From contig NC_020911.1 in assembly GCF_000155675.2 (NCBI RefSeq), positions 2,036,501 through 2,100,500 of the forward strand: a DNA stretch of 64,000 nt, in the 5' to 3' direction. Positions within the stretch are counted from its first letter, which is position 1, and each line of letters starts with the position of its first letter. The DNA is from Octadecabacter antarcticus 307 (lineage in GTDB: Bacteria; Pseudomonadota; Alphaproteobacteria; Rhodobacterales; Rhodobacteraceae). Below are positions 24,934-35,679 of this stretch, piece by piece. Both the position numbers and the translations under genes were made by a program. The notes below the pieces were generated by a model. That model was not told where the DNA came from. It saw only the letters and a list, made by a program, of their open reading frames with translations, and did no database searches.

Positions 24934-26355
24934 TCAGCCGAAATGCAGTGTCTTGACTTCTTGGTAGTCTTCCAAGCCCATCGCACCGCCTTCGCGCCCA
25001 TTACCAGATTGCTTGTAGCCGCCAAATGGCGATCCATAATTGAACCCGCCACCGTTGATGTGCACAGCGCCCGCGCGTAATTGTGCTGCGACGCGTTCGG
25101 CGCGGGCAGGATCGCCAGTTTGCAAATAGGCCGCGAGACCGTAGGGCGTGTCGTTGGCGATCACGATTGCCTCGTCTTCGTCGTCGAACGGGATAATCAC
25201 CAGCACGGGGCCGAAAATTTCCTGCTGCGCGATGGCCATGTCGTTGTGCACGTCTGCAAAGATCGTGGGCTTGACGAACCAGCCGGTTTCAAACCCGTCG
25301 GGCTTGCCCAGACCACCACACAGCAATGTTGCGCCTTCATTGATGCCGGTCTGGATCATCGCCTGAACGCGATCAAACTGGATCCGGTCAAACAGTGGGC
25401 CGATGTGATCACCGGCCTGTGTCGGGTCACCAACCGCCTGACCCAAAGCCGCGCGTTTGGCGATTTGCAGGGTGACATCGTAGCACGATCTTTCCACCAA
25501 CAAGCGCGTCGGCGCGTCGCACGATTGTCCCGTGTTATACATGCATTCCAGAACTGACGCGGTGACGCGGTCTTCCAGATCGCAATCGGCAAACACGATG
25601 TTGGGGGATTTCCCGCCAAGTTCAAGCGTGACCCGTTTTACCGTATCAGCGGCGTCTTTGGTCACGGCCGTACCGGCGCGGGTTGATCCGGTGAATGACA
25701 TCATCTGCACATCGCGGTGGCGCGAAAGCGCACTTCCCACGGTGGCACCATCGCCATGCACAAGCTTGAAAACCCCAGCGGGATAGCCCGCCGCATGAAT
25801 AATTTCCCCGTAGATCGCGGCGGACATTGGCGTGTGCTCTGACGGTTTCAGCACGCAAGTGCAGCCTGTTGCCAGCGCAGGAATGACCTTAAGTGCGATC
25901 TGATTCATCGGCCAATTCCATGGCGTAATCAACCCGCAAACACCAATGGGTTCGCGCAGTTGCACGTCGCCATTTGGCAATGTCTCGCGCGCGTCCTGCG
26001 CCGCTAGTGCTGCAATAAACCCTTGCAGATGGCCCACGGCGGCGTCCGCCTGTGCGTCGCGCGCCATGGTGATGGGGGCGCCCATCTCAAAGCTCATCGC
26101 CTGTGCGAGGTCTTCGATACGGTTTTGTGTTTCAACGAGCAACCGTTTGAGCAGGGCAAGACGTTCGGCCTTGCTCGTGCGTGAAAACGCGGTGAATGCC
26201 GTCTTGGCAGCAGAAACGGCGCGATCAATATCGCCCTGATTGCCCAGAATAATCGACCCGATCTGCATTTCTGTGGCGGGGTTAAGAACGGGGAATGTCT
26301 GATCACTGAGTGGCGCAACCCAAGCCCCGTTTATATAGTGTTGCTGCAGGTCCAT
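24934..26355 (-). CDS. NAD(P)-dependent aldehyde dehydrogenase
   Basis: A 473-residue enzyme of the ALDH superfamily. NAD binding is shown by FTGSTRAGTAV, the general base Glu by LELGGKSPNIV and the nucleophile Cys by NTGQSCDAPTR. The N-terminus MDLQQHYINGAWVAP is typical of broad-range ALDHs (KEGG aldehyde dehydrogenase). It is convergent with adhC. The physiological aldehyde is not evident. Confidence 0.9.
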   Translation of the reverse strand: MDLQQHYINGAWVAPLSDQTFPVLNPATEMQIGSIILGNQGDIDRAVSAAKTAFTAFSRTSKAERLALLKRLLVETQNRIEDLAQAMSFEMGAPITMARDAQADAAVGHLQGFIAALAAQDARETLPNGDVQLREPIGVCGLITPWNWPMNQIALKVIPALATGCTCVLKPSEHTPMSAAIYGEIIHAAGYPAGVFKLVHGDGATVGSALSRHRDVQMMSFTGSTRAGTAVTKDAADTVKRVTLELGGKSPNIVFADCDLEDRVTASVLECMYNTGQSCDAPTRLLVERSCYDVTLQIAKRAALGQAVGDPTQAGDHIGPLFDRIQFDRVQAMIQTGINEGATLLCGGLGKPDGFETGWFVKPTIFADVHNDMAIAQQEIFGPVLVIIPFDDEDEAIVIANDTPYGLAAYLQTGDPARAERVAAQLRAGAVHINGGGFNYGSPFGGYKQSGNGREGGAMGLEDYQEVKTLHFG

Positions 26356-26537
26356 TTTGTCGTCCTTTCATTGTTATATTTGCTTCGGCTTACGGTAGGG
26401 GTGGCGTCTGATCGCGGCAATAAGGTTGGCCCGGACATGTCATCATCAACATACATCACGCGACAGTACGAACCCGCAATGCGGCCCAAATCGCCGCGCT
26501 GGCGCAGTAGGTTTACGGGCGATGACTTAGCGCGTGC
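26356..26537. other. Intergenic stretch, no gene
   Basis: No coding frame is supported. It lies between the start of the aldehyde dehydrogenase and the 3' end of the nagA fragment, and may contain the former remainder of deleted genes. Confidence 0.4.
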
Positions 26538-26795
26538 TTAGGTTGCCCTGATATTGTCATTGAACATCACGCCGCCACTGCCGTTGACCTGCAAATCTAC
26601 AGACCCTGCGGTGATGAACCCGCCGTCCAGAACCTCAGTCGGGCAACCACGCGGCATCACTTCAAGTAGTAGAATGCTCAAAGACCCGTTCGATCCCGCC
26701 ACAGGTGCGTGCGATGAATGAAAGGTCTGACCATCTTGGATCAGCGCCCCGACGTAGGCTCGGGCAATGCCAGACATTCCGTTTAGATTACTCAA
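26538..26795 (-). pseudogene. nagA: N-terminal fragment of N-acetylglucosamine-6-phosphate deacetylase
   Basis: The 85-residue frame contains AYVGALIQDGQTFHSSHAPV and GGFITAGSVDLQVNGSGGVMFND, which matches the start of roseobacter NagA (metal-dependent amidohydrolase, DLQVNGGGG motif). The catalytic barrel of about 290 further residues is absent and the frame stops soon after. It is a truncated remnant. Confidence 0.6.
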
Positions 26796-26915
26796 ATTTG
26801 GTGGCTGGGCGTGTCATTCAAAATGTTGCGCGAACGTTTTATGCATTCAACCTTTGTCTGGCCCAACGCCAGCTGCAAGACTACAATGCACAGATCAAAA
26901 CCGCATGAGGACGCC

Positions 26916-27584
26916 ATGAAACTGAGATCAGATTTTTCCATCCGCGAAGTGGTCCGTCCCGGCGATGAAGGCTGGCGTGCTTCGCCGATGCCCGGCGTTG
27001 ATCGTATGATGCTGGACCGCGTCGGCGATGAGGTCGCGCGCGCGACAACGATCGTGCGCTACGCCCCGAATTCGCGCTTTTCCAAACATTCCCATGAGGG
27101 TGGCGAAGAATTCATTGTACTTGAAGGCACGTTCAACGACGAATATGGAAGTTATCCCAAAGGCACCTATGTGCGAAACCCCGTCGGCACATCCCATTCG
27201 CCCTATGTCAGGCACGATGGCTGTACGATTTTGGTAAAGCTGCATCAGTTTCAACCCGACGACACGACCCCCGTGGTGATCGACACCGCGACTGCCACGT
27301 TCCGGCCCGGGCTTGTGGGTGGTCTCAGCGTCCTGCCGCTACACGCCTATGGGTCCGAAAGCGTGGCGCTGGTGCGCTGGGCACCCAACACGCAGTTCAA
27401 CCCGCACACCCATCGGGGTGGGGAGGAGGTTTTCGTGCTTGAGGGGACGTTTCGCGATGATTTGGGTGACTACCCGCAAGGTACATGGATTCGCAGCCCG
27501 CACCTGTCCAAACACACGTCGTACATTGGACCTGAAGGAGCTTTGATTTTGGTAAAAGTAGGACATCTGCCAAACGACGACTGA
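26916..27584 (+). CDS. Two-domain cupin protein (ChrR-like cupins)
   Basis: A 222-residue protein beginning at MKLRSDFSIREVVRPGDEGW with GAGGA upstream. Two cupin domains repeat the same pattern: SKHSHEGGEEFIVLEGTFND (first) and NPHTHRGGEEVFVLEGTFRD (second), each giving His-x-His and Glu metal ligands. This double ChrR-type cupin resembles the zinc-binding cupin of anti-sigma factors but lacks the anti-sigma part. Function is unknown; acetylacetone-cleaving and isomerase cupins also share the fold. Confidence 0.8.
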   Translation: MKLRSDFSIREVVRPGDEGWRASPMPGVDRMMLDRVGDEVARATTIVRYAPNSRFSKHSHEGGEEFIVLEGTFNDEYGSYPKGTYVRNPVGTSHSPYVRHDGCTILVKLHQFQPDDTTPVVIDTATATFRPGLVGGLSVLPLHAYGSESVALVRWAPNTQFNPHTHRGGEEVFVLEGTFRDDLGDYPQGTWIRSPHLSKHTSYIGPEGALILVKVGHLPNDD

Positions 27585-27664
27585 TGCGACAGAAATTTTC
27601 TGTCTGCGCAGGAGGTCTTAAGTTTTTGACGACAGTGCTGATCGCCCATGGCAATTTGTGGTGT

Positions 27665-28228
27665 TCAAGCGATTGACGCGGCGGCCATAATTAGCGCGTG
27701 ATGCAACGTCGTCGCTGACGCTTGTGGGCCAAAGATGCGGATGTGATTATCATCCGTGCGCCGTAACACAAAGCAGCCAAGCTGGTGAATGACCGTTCGC
27801 TGCACGTCGCCCGCCACCATTGTGCGGATCGCAATGTTACACAATCGTTCACACATGTCGCGCATTGCGGGACCTGTGATGTCAAAACATACCCAAGCGC
27901 CTGATTGTTCCGTCACCGACGCGTTGTCGCCAAACAGGGTTTTCAGCTGGTCGGCGATCAATTCGTGGCTCACTCGCGGCGCGCTGATCATCCATTGATC
28001 CGGGCCTGTGCAAAACCCAGCGTCGGGGTCATGCAGCACCACGCGTCCGGTTTTGGGCACGGCGCCGATCAGTTTTTTCAGCACTTTGTGGCATGCAGCC
28101 TCGCGCCCTGTGCGCGCGGCGACCGACGCGAGCGCGACTCCGTCATTTTCCGTTATGGTGATGTGGTCAAAGGCATCGACGCGCCCTTCGGTTCCACCCA
28201 ATGCAGTGACTGGTTGAAGATCATGCAC
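27665..28228 (-). CDS. soxG: Sarcosine oxidase gamma subunit
   Basis: A 187-residue subunit. The start is GTG at 28228 (VHDLQPVTALGGTEGRVDAF), overlapping the soxA stop by eight bases, instead of a longer upstream frame. Family marks: DQWMISAP, GAWVCFDITGPAMRDMCERLC, GCFVLRRTDDNHIRIF. Heterotetrameric sarcosine oxidase demethylates sarcosine to glycine, passing the methyl group to tetrahydrofolate. The gene is intact, but soxA and soxB upstream are not. Confidence 0.85.
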   Translation of the reverse strand: MHDLQPVTALGGTEGRVDAFDHITITENDGVALASVAARTGREAACHKVLKKLIGAVPKTGRVVLHDPDAGFCTGPDQWMISAPRVSHELIADQLKTLFGDNASVTEQSGAWVCFDITGPAMRDMCERLCNIAIRTMVAGDVQRTVIHQLGCFVLRRTDDNHIRIFGPQASATTLHHALIMAAASIA

Positions 28229-31158
28229 GAAGCCGTTCCCCCTGTGGGTCAATGAAATGCGCGCTGACAATCTCCACGTTGACATTCACGCCTGTCAGCG
28301 GGCTGACCAGACGCATCTTTTCGCCCAACCGTTCGCTGCCGTTTTTGAGGAACCCGATGGCTATCGAATGGCCCAAGTTTGGCGAGTAACAGGCGCTTGT
28401 CGCGTAGCCTTGATCGTGTGCGGCATCGATCGGCCCGTCCGCGCTCATCAGGTGTGCACCTGCAGGCACCGGGTTGTTTGGATCGACTGGTTTGATGCCG
28501 ACTTGGCGCAGATCACCATCTGCATTCAATCCTTCGCGCTGTGAAAGGACTTTGCCGATGCTGTCCTTCAGCCCACTCACCATGCGGTCCATGCCTAGGT
28601 TCGCGGCGGTTGTTGTGCCGTTCAATTCATTGCCCGCCGCATGACCCTTTTCGATGCGCATCACGCCCAAGGCTTCCGTGCCGTATGGGGTGATATCAAA
28701 CTCCGCACCCGCCTGGATGATCTTGCGCATGAGTGCGTCGCCGTAGGCCGTTGGGACGGCGATTTCATAAGCCAGTTCGCCGGAAAACGAGATGCGGAAC
28801 AGCCGCGCCCGTAAGCCGGCACAGATAGTGATGTTGGCGCAGGCCATGAAGGGGAAGGCGTCGTTGCTGATGTCTTGATCAACGATTTTCTCCAATAGCT
28901 TGCGTGCGTTTGGCTCTGCAACTGCGTATTGCGCCCAGGCCTCGGTGGTAGAAATCAGCTGCACGTCAAGGTCAGGGAACAGGCACTGGCGGACGAATTC
29001 CATGTGGCGATAGACAGCCAGGGCGTTGGCGGTGGTCGTTGTGACGACGAAATGATCTGTCGCCAATCGCCCCGCCGTGCCGTCGTCCAAGGCAATGCCG
29101 TCTTCGCGCAACATCAGTCCATAACGAACCTTCCCCACGGCGAGCTTTGCAAACCCGTTGCAGTAGATCTTGTTGAGGAAAATCGCAGCATCCGCACCTT
29201 GCACATCAATCTTGCCCAACGTCGTTACGTCGCACACGCCGACAGAACCGCGCGTCGCGAGAACCTCACGATCGACACTTCCACGCCAATGGGTCTCACC
29301 TTCTTTGGGGAACCACTGCGCACGCATCCAATTGCCGACCTCAACAAAAACCGCACCCTGTTCGGTGGCCCATTTGTGCGAGGGCGTGAGGCGTTTAGGG
29401 TGGAAATCCTGCCCGCGATGCCGCCCCGCCAAAACGCCAATTGCCGTTGGCGTATAGGGGGGGGCGGAAAATAGTGGTGCCAACTTCGGGGATGGTTTTA
29501 CCGGCAAGTTCAGCCATGATCGCAAGGCCGCCCATGTTGGACGTTTTGCCCTGATCGGTCGCCATGCCCAGCGTGGTATAGCGTTTCAGGTGTTCGACAG
29601 ACCGAAAACCTTCTTGGTGGCTCAGTTTGACGTCTTTCACGGTCACGTCGTTTTGCTGATCCAGCCACGCGCGGCTGCAGCCTTCAACGTACCAGAACGG
29701 CGTCAGCTTCACGGGCGTGTCTTCGGCCTCGGGTATCTTCGCCATGCGCCCCTTCAGGCCAAGCGCCAATTTCGCCGCCTGCGCCCCGCCACGCAACGCG
29801 CCAGCGGTGGACATTTCGCCATTGGCCGCCCCCGCGACGATCATGCCATCGGGCAGGGTGCCACCTGGGACGAACGCGGCCAGATCATCGTTCCACGTCG
29901 GGCGACCGCGTTGATGGCAGGTCATATGGAAGTTCGGATTCCAACCGCCCGACATCCCAAGCGCGCCAATATCAAGGGTGCGAGTGGTCCCGTCCGCCAG
30001 TTTTACTTCGGCGAATGTCAGACCAAGCCGCCCCTTGGTATCAACGACTTGGCCATGCACCACCTCAAAATCCAAACTTCTGGGCGCGTCCGCGCGCACG
30101 TCCACAACGGCCGCAATCTTAACGCCCTTTGCGTGCAGATCAGCCGCGGTGCGATGGCCGTCGTCATTGTTGGTGAAAATCGCCACGCGCTTGTCGGTGG
30201 CGACGGCAAAGCGGTTGGCATAGGTGCGGATCGCAGACCCCAGCATAATGCCTGGGCGGTCGTTGTTTTCAAACGCAATCGGGCGTTCAATCGCGCCGGC
30301 TGCCAGCACTGTGCGCCGCGTGTAGATACGCCACAGGATTTGGCGGGGCTTGCCAGCATCCGGCACTGCGATGTGGTCGCTGACACGTTCAACCGCACCG
30401 TAAATACCATGATCAAACGCACCGATAACGGTTGTGCGGGGCATGATGCGCACGTTTGGCAAGTTGGTGAGTTCGGACAGGACACCTGCCGCCCAGTCCG
30501 CACCAGCCTCGTCGCCTATGCTGAACGTTTCGCTGTTCAAACGCCCGCCCATACGGAAATCTTCGTCTGCGAGGATCACATCTGCGCTCGAACGCCCCGC
30601 CGTCAGTGCCGCCATCAGACCCGCAGGGCCCGCGCCGATAATCAGCAAATCACAGTGCAGGAACCCTTTTTCGTATACGTCAGGATCGTCGAGCAATGAC
30701 AATGATCCGAGGCCAGCAGCCTTACGAATAATCGGCTCATATACCTTTTCCCAGAACACTTTGGGCCACATGAACGTCTTGTAATAAAATCTCGCCGTCA
30801 GGAAGTTTGAAAAGCGGTCATTGATCGCCATCGCATCGAACCGCAATGATCCAAGACGGTTCTGACTTTTAGCCTCAAGCCCTTCGAACAGTCCAATCGT
30901 TGTGGCCCGCGTGTTGGGTTCCTGGCGTGCACCGCTGCGCAACTCGACCAGCGCATTGGGTTCCTCGGATCCCGCAGACAAAACACCGCGCGGGCGGTGA
31001 TATTTGAACGACCGCCCCATGAGGCGCACACCATTTGCGAGCAAGGCAGAGGCCAGCGTATCGCCTGCTTGCCCCGTGTAGGATTTGCCATCAAATTTGA
31101 ATTTCAGCGGTGTGGCCGTATCGATCTGCCCGCCGTCCAATCTGTTTTTCTGGATCAT
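28221..31158 (-). pseudogene. soxA: Sarcosine oxidase alpha subunit, +1 frameshift in a C8 run
   Basis: Full-length SoxA is about 1000 residues; the two frames here give 978 if one base is removed. The first frame (31158 to about 29457) carries the N-terminal 2Fe-2S-like FKFDGKSYTGQAGDTLASAL, the FAD/NAD site LLIIGAGPAGLMAALTAGRSS and GALGMSGGWNPNFHM. The second carries YTPTAIGVLAGRHRGQDFHP and the aminomethyltransferase-like C-terminal domain to FIDPQGERLRA. The switch is at eight consecutive G on the + strand (29457-29464): seven would give FRPPYTPTAIG. It could be a real mutation, slippage or a sequencing error. Confidence 0.88.
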
Positions 31159-31487
31159 TTCGAACGCCCCCTCTGGCGGGCCACATCGCGGGCCAACTCA
31201 ACCTTGGAAATTTCATGGGTTAGCGTGTTGCGGGTCACGACAAGCCAGCTGCGATCGCCCGCTTCGTGAAACCACAACTCATCGTGCCAACCGGCTGGAT
31301 TGTGGCGCAAATAGGCGTATTCATAAAAATCGCGCTCAGCGGTATCACTATCGGGATCGGGGCGATCGATCAGTTTGGCATCGCCCATATAGGTGAATTC
31401 CGCGCTGTCGCGTGGGCCGAGGAGGGGGTGGTCGATAATCATACGGCACCTTTGGGGGTGGATGTGGGACTTGAGTTGTAAGGCCAA
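31155..31487 (-). CDS. soxD: Sarcosine oxidase delta subunit
   Basis: A 110-residue subunit. Typical sequence: HPQRCRMIIDHPLLGPRDSAEFTYMGDAK, followed by YLRHNPAGWHDELWFHEAGDRSWLVVTRNT. The family's zinc site usually begins with CPYC near the N-terminus; here the N-terminus reads MALQLKSHIHPQRCRMI, so the first cysteine pair seems lost or the true start is different. Its stop overlaps the soxA start (ATGA). Confidence 0.8.
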   Translation of the reverse strand: MALQLKSHIHPQRCRMIIDHPLLGPRDSAEFTYMGDAKLIDRPDPDSDTAERDFYEYAYLRHNPAGWHDELWFHEAGDRSWLVVTRNTLTHEISKVELARDVARQRGRSK

Positions 31488-31509
31488 GATGAAGGCGCGA
31501 AGAGGTGCT

Positions 31510-32760
31510 TCAATGCAAATTGGGCTGATTGCCCACGCCTTTTTCGTCGATCATCAGGCCGTTTTCGAACCGATCAAACCGGAACGCGGTGGCGGTGGGG
31601 TGTGGCGCGTCTTTCGCCAGTAAGTGCGCAAAGCAAAACCCGCTCGCAGGGGTCGCCTTAAAACCGCCGTAACACCAACCGCCGTTGAAATAGAGGCCGT
31701 CGATATGCGTGCGGTCGATGATGGGGGAACCATCCATCGACATGTCCATGATTCCGCCCCACATGCGCAACATCCGGGCGCGCCCAAAGGCTGGAAAGAC
31801 CGCCATCGCGCCTTCGCAGACGTCTTCTACCACGGGCAGGTTGCCGCGCTGCGCGTAGGAATTGTAGCCATCCAGATCGCCGCCAAACACCAGGCCGCCC
31901 TTGTCAGACTGGCTGCAATAGAAGTGACCTGCGCCAAAGGTGATGACGCCGGGCAAGACAGGTTTTAGCCCTTCAGACACAAAGGCTTGCAACACATGGC
32001 TTTCCATTGGCAGGCGCATGTCGGCTTTGGACATTAGGCGCGATGATGATCCTGCGACCGCACAGCCGACCTTGCCCGCGCCAATAAATCCGCGTTATGT
32101 TTCAACGCCTAAGACTTTGCCGTGCTCAATCTTGAACCCCGTCACTTCGCAGTTCTGTATGATATCGACACCGCGACTGTCGGCCCCGCGTGCATAGCCC
32201 CACGCGACCGCATCATGGCGCACGGTGCCGCCGCGATGTTGTGCCAATCCGCCTTTGATGGGGAAACGTGCGTCTTCGGCGTTCAGATAAGGATAGCGTT
32301 TCTTGATCTGCGCGGTTGTCAGCATATCGGCATCAATGCCGTTCAACAGCATTGCATTTCCACGTCGAATAAACGCGTCACGCTGCGCATCGCTGTGGAT
32401 CAGGTTCAGGATGCCACGCTGTGAAATCATCGCATTGTAGTTGAAATCCTGCTCCAACCCCTCCCACAGCTTTAGCGAAAATTCGTAGAACGGCGCATTG
32501 CCGTCCAACAGGTAATTAGACCGGATAATCGTCGTATTACGCCCCACATTGCCGCCGCCAATCCAGCCTTTTTCCAGCACCACAATGCGTTTGCCGCCGA
32601 ATTCTTTGGCCAGATAATACGCCGTCGCCAGACCGTGCCCGCCGCCACCAATAATAATGATATCGTAGTGCGGCTGTGGCTCAGGATCGCGCCATGCAGG
32701 TTTCCAGCCTTTATGGCCAGTCAGGGCCTGCTTGATCACCTGAAAACCGGAATAGCGCAT
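31510..32760 (-). pseudogene. soxB: Sarcosine oxidase beta subunit, one in-frame stop
   Basis: A 416-codon gene, full length for SoxB. MRYSGFQVIKQALTGHKGWK leads into the FAD-binding IIIIGGGGHGLATAYYLA. After KVLGVET comes TAA (32095-32097), and the same frame continues RGFIGAGKVGCAVAGSSSRL, then MRLPMESHVLQAFVSEGLKP, YCSQSDKGGLVFGGD and the C-terminal FNGGWCYGGFKATPASG (covalent flavin region). A single base change would explain it. The ribosome binding site lies in a small hairpin ATCCC-TCTTC-GGGAT at 32768-32782. Confidence 0.88.
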
Positions 32761-32928
32761 GTAAGTGATCCCTCTTCGGGATAGAGTGAGCGTTCAATTT
32801 GGCCGCGTCCTTTGGGGAACTGACATTTAGCGGTTCAAATGCGACATCCTTGGCCGCCGTGTCCGACTTGCAGTCGTGTTGCTTGCAGACTATGGCGCAC
32901 CCAAGCCACACCTAGAAAGCCTGCACCC

Positions 32929-33735
32929 ATGATCCTTAATATCGACGTTCAATTGGACTACCGGATGGATCAACCCACGGACGTCTTTATGCAGGTTCAG
33001 GTGCCAAACCTTCCCGATCAGCGTGTGCTTGCTGAAACTGTGACGATGTCGCCGATTGAAAACATCAGAGCTGTCGATGCCGAATCGGGCATCGGGCAGC
33101 GAACCTTGCTGCGCACCACGGGTGATCTGGCCTATTCATACAGCGCACAGATCGACGTGACCCGCCGCGTTCATGATATCGCCACTCTGTCCGAAATTGC
33201 GCCGCATAAATTACCAGGCAACGTTGTGCGCTATTTGATGCCATCGCGTTACTGCCTCCCTGATGAGGTGCAAGATCTTACGCAAACTAGGGGCAGGGCA
33301 GGTTTCGATCGTCTGTCAGGTGGTGCGCGGATCGCGGCGATACGTGATTGGATTTTTGAGCATTTTGAATATGTTATAGGGTCGAGTAATGCGCAAACCA
33401 CTGCCGTAGACAGCTGCCGAAATCGCCAAGGTGTATGCCGCGATTATGCCCACGTTTTGATCGCACTGGCCCGCGCGGCGGCGATTCCCGCCCGCTTTGT
33501 CAGTGTCTACGCGCCGGACGTTAAGCCACAAGACTTTCACGCAGTCGCTGAAGTGTACTTGGACGACGCGTGGCATCTGGTCGACCCCACGGGCATGGCT
33601 CACGCGGACGAAATTGTACGGATCGGCGTTGGCCTGGACGCAGCTGAGGTGTCGTTTCTAAGCAGTTTTGGCCGGATGACGCTGTTTTCACAATCTGTCG
33701 GGGTGACGGTGTTAAACAGTCTGGCGGTTAAATAG
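32929..33735 (+). CDS. Transglutaminase-like cysteine protease family protein
   Basis: A 268-residue protein beginning MILNIDVQLDYRMDQPTDVF. The transglutaminase core has the catalytic triad: Cys in RQGVCRDYAHV, His in PQDFHAVAEVYL and Asp in WHLVDPTGMA. The N-terminal beta domain and the length are typical of the bacterial family, often linked to peptidase or peptide-modifying roles, but the substrate is unknown. It is transcribed away from soxB. Confidence 0.85.
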   Translation: MILNIDVQLDYRMDQPTDVFMQVQVPNLPDQRVLAETVTMSPIENIRAVDAESGIGQRTLLRTTGDLAYSYSAQIDVTRRVHDIATLSEIAPHKLPGNVVRYLMPSRYCLPDEVQDLTQTRGRAGFDRLSGGARIAAIRDWIFEHFEYVIGSSNAQTTAVDSCRNRQGVCRDYAHVLIALARAAAIPARFVSVYAPDVKPQDFHAVAEVYLDDAWHLVDPTGMAHADEIVRIGVGLDAAEVSFLSSFGRMTLFSQSVGVTVLNSLAVK

Positions 33736-33744
33736 TCCGGCGCG

Positions 33745-33924
33745 TCACAGTGGGCTGAACCGACCATCGCCGAACTCATCCGTTGGGCGCACCCAAACCG
33801 TGCCGTCCGCATCGTCATAAATCATCACATTTGATTGGTCTGCTTCCAGAATGGCGGGGCCGATCACACGGTAAAGCGCGCCCTTGTGGTGGCGATGTGT
33901 CGGTTGCCAGGCGTCTGTGCGCAT
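33745..33924 (-). CDS. DUF1653 domain protein
   Basis: A 59-residue protein, MRTDAWQPTHRHHKGALYRV then AILEADQSNVMIYDDADGTV and WVRPTDEFGD. The YRV-x-E-VxY-x-WVRP pattern is that of the small DUF1653 family, whose function is unknown. It follows the ribonucleotide reductase gene by about 30 bases and could be co-transcribed. Confidence 0.7.
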   Translation of the reverse strand: MRTDAWQPTHRHHKGALYRVIGPAILEADQSNVMIYDDADGTVWVRPTDEFGDGRFSPL

Positions 33925-33953
33925 CGCGCGACGCCAAAGGGACGCCAAGCCGA

Positions 33954-35679
33954 TCACAACGACAATACCGATCCGGTGATCGTATTTGGCCGATAAGTCG
34001 TGCAGCCTTTGCAATCTGCATCATAGGCCGCACGGTAGATGTCTTTGAATGTATCAAATGGAATGTCCTCTGGACAATTCACGGTCTTGGAAATCCCGCT
34101 GTCAACCCATTCTTGCGCTGCGGCCTGCATGGCGACGTGATCGTCGGGTGACAAGTCAGCGACGGTCACAAAACTGTCCGGCAGTGGCGCATCGGGCCCG
34201 AATATCTGCGCAAACCGCCACACCGCATAATCTATGACCCGCTCGCTCGATTTATCGCCGTTGGGTTTGGTGATTGTGCGCAAAAACGAGGTCGAAAACA
34301 TCGGCTCAATACCTGATGACACATTTCCCGCAAACATTGATTTGGTCCCCGTTGGGGCGATCGTGGTCAGCGTGCCATTGCGCAATCCGTGTTGTTCCAC
34401 CAGCGTGCGAACGTCCGGATCCAGCGCTTGAATGCCCCGAGATGTCAGATGTTTATCGGCGTCATAGCGCGGAAATACCCCGCGTTCTTTCGCTAGCAGG
34501 GCGGATGCGCCGTAGGCTGCATTCTGGATTGTCTGCATCCAGCTGCCCAGTAAAAATACTGCCTTGGATGATCCGTACCGTGCGCCAAGCATGGCAATTG
34601 CATTCGCCACACCCGTCACGCCAATCCCGATGCGGCGCTGATCCTTTGCTTGCTGCTTTTGCGCCTCCAACGCAAAGCGCGACACATCCAACGAATTGTC
34701 GAGCATGCGAACCGCCACCCGCACAAGCTGGCGTAATTGTACCACATCCAGTCGCGCGTCAGGGGTGAACGGAGCGCTTACCAATTGTGCAAGATTGATC
34801 GACGCCAGCGGGCAGGTGCCGTTGGGGGGCAGTGGCTGTTCGGCGCACGAATTGGTTGCGGCAATGTTTTCAAGATAGCGCAGCGGATTGGCCGCGTTGA
34901 TCTTGTCGATGAACAAAACGCCCGGTTCTGCTGCGGCGTAGGTCTGTTTCATGATTGCATTCCACAGATCGCGCGCCCGCAGGCGGCGCATAATCGCACC
35001 CTCCCAAACCAAATCCCATGTGGTATCTGCAGCGATCGCGGCCATGAACGCATCCGTGACCATGACCGACAGATTGAAATTGCGCAGCCGCGAGCGGTCT
35101 GATTTCGCGACAATAAACGCTTCGATATCGGGGTGATCGCAGCGCATCGTCGCCATCATTGCGCCGCGCCCCATCCCGCTTACGATCATTTTGCAGGTGA
35201 CGTCAAAGATATCCATCGCCGCAAGCGGCCCCGCCGCGCGGCAATCAAGCCCGTGCACCACAGTGCCCGAGGGCCGCAAAGTTGAAAAATCGAAGCCAAC
35301 ACCTCCGCCCATCTGCATAGTCAGCGCGCCATCCTTGAGCGTGTCCATGATCCCGTCGACGGAGTCGGGGATCGTGCGCATCACGAAGGTGTTGGACAAG
35401 GTGACATTGCGCGCCGTGCCGCAGCCCGACAAAATCCGCCCCCCCCGGAAGCACTTTGAAATCGCACATTGCCGCACGGAAATCTGCCGCCACTTTATCA
35501 CGAACCGGTAAGGCTTCATGCGTGACAAGACCGCTCGCAACTCGCGCCCAAGTATCGTCCACAGTTTGGTCAACTATGCCACCAGCCGTCACATACCGGT
35601 ACTTCGCCCGCCAGATTTGTGCAGCTAATGGTTGTAAAAATGCCGCAGCTTTTTCTTGTGTCCGTTTTGCATCTTGCAA
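33954..35679 (-). pseudogene. nrdJ: Class II (B12-dependent) ribonucleotide reductase, frameshifted
   Basis: Reduces ribonucleotides using adenosylcobalamin. The first frame (LAAQIWRAKYRYVTAGGIVD to CDFKVLPGG) and the second (GGRILSGCGTARNVTLSNTF onward) meet at a run of eight C on the + strand (35439-35446); seven would give VLPGGRILSG in one frame. Downstream blocks are complete: MQMGGGVGFDFS, NSCAEQPLPPNG (the N-x-C-x-E active site), APTGTKSMFAGN and CKGCTTYRPN. The product ends at GSVLSL, at ~575 residues shorter than usual. No ATG fits the N-terminus; TTG at 35679 is the likeliest start. Confidence 0.8.

Noticed and set aside
32768..32782. ATCCC-TCTTC-GGGAT upstream of soxB as a member of the palindromic family
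   Set aside because: It lacks the CCCTCTC and CTGCCGGGCA ends and has only a 5-bp stem. It is more simply a hairpin near the soxB ribosome binding site.
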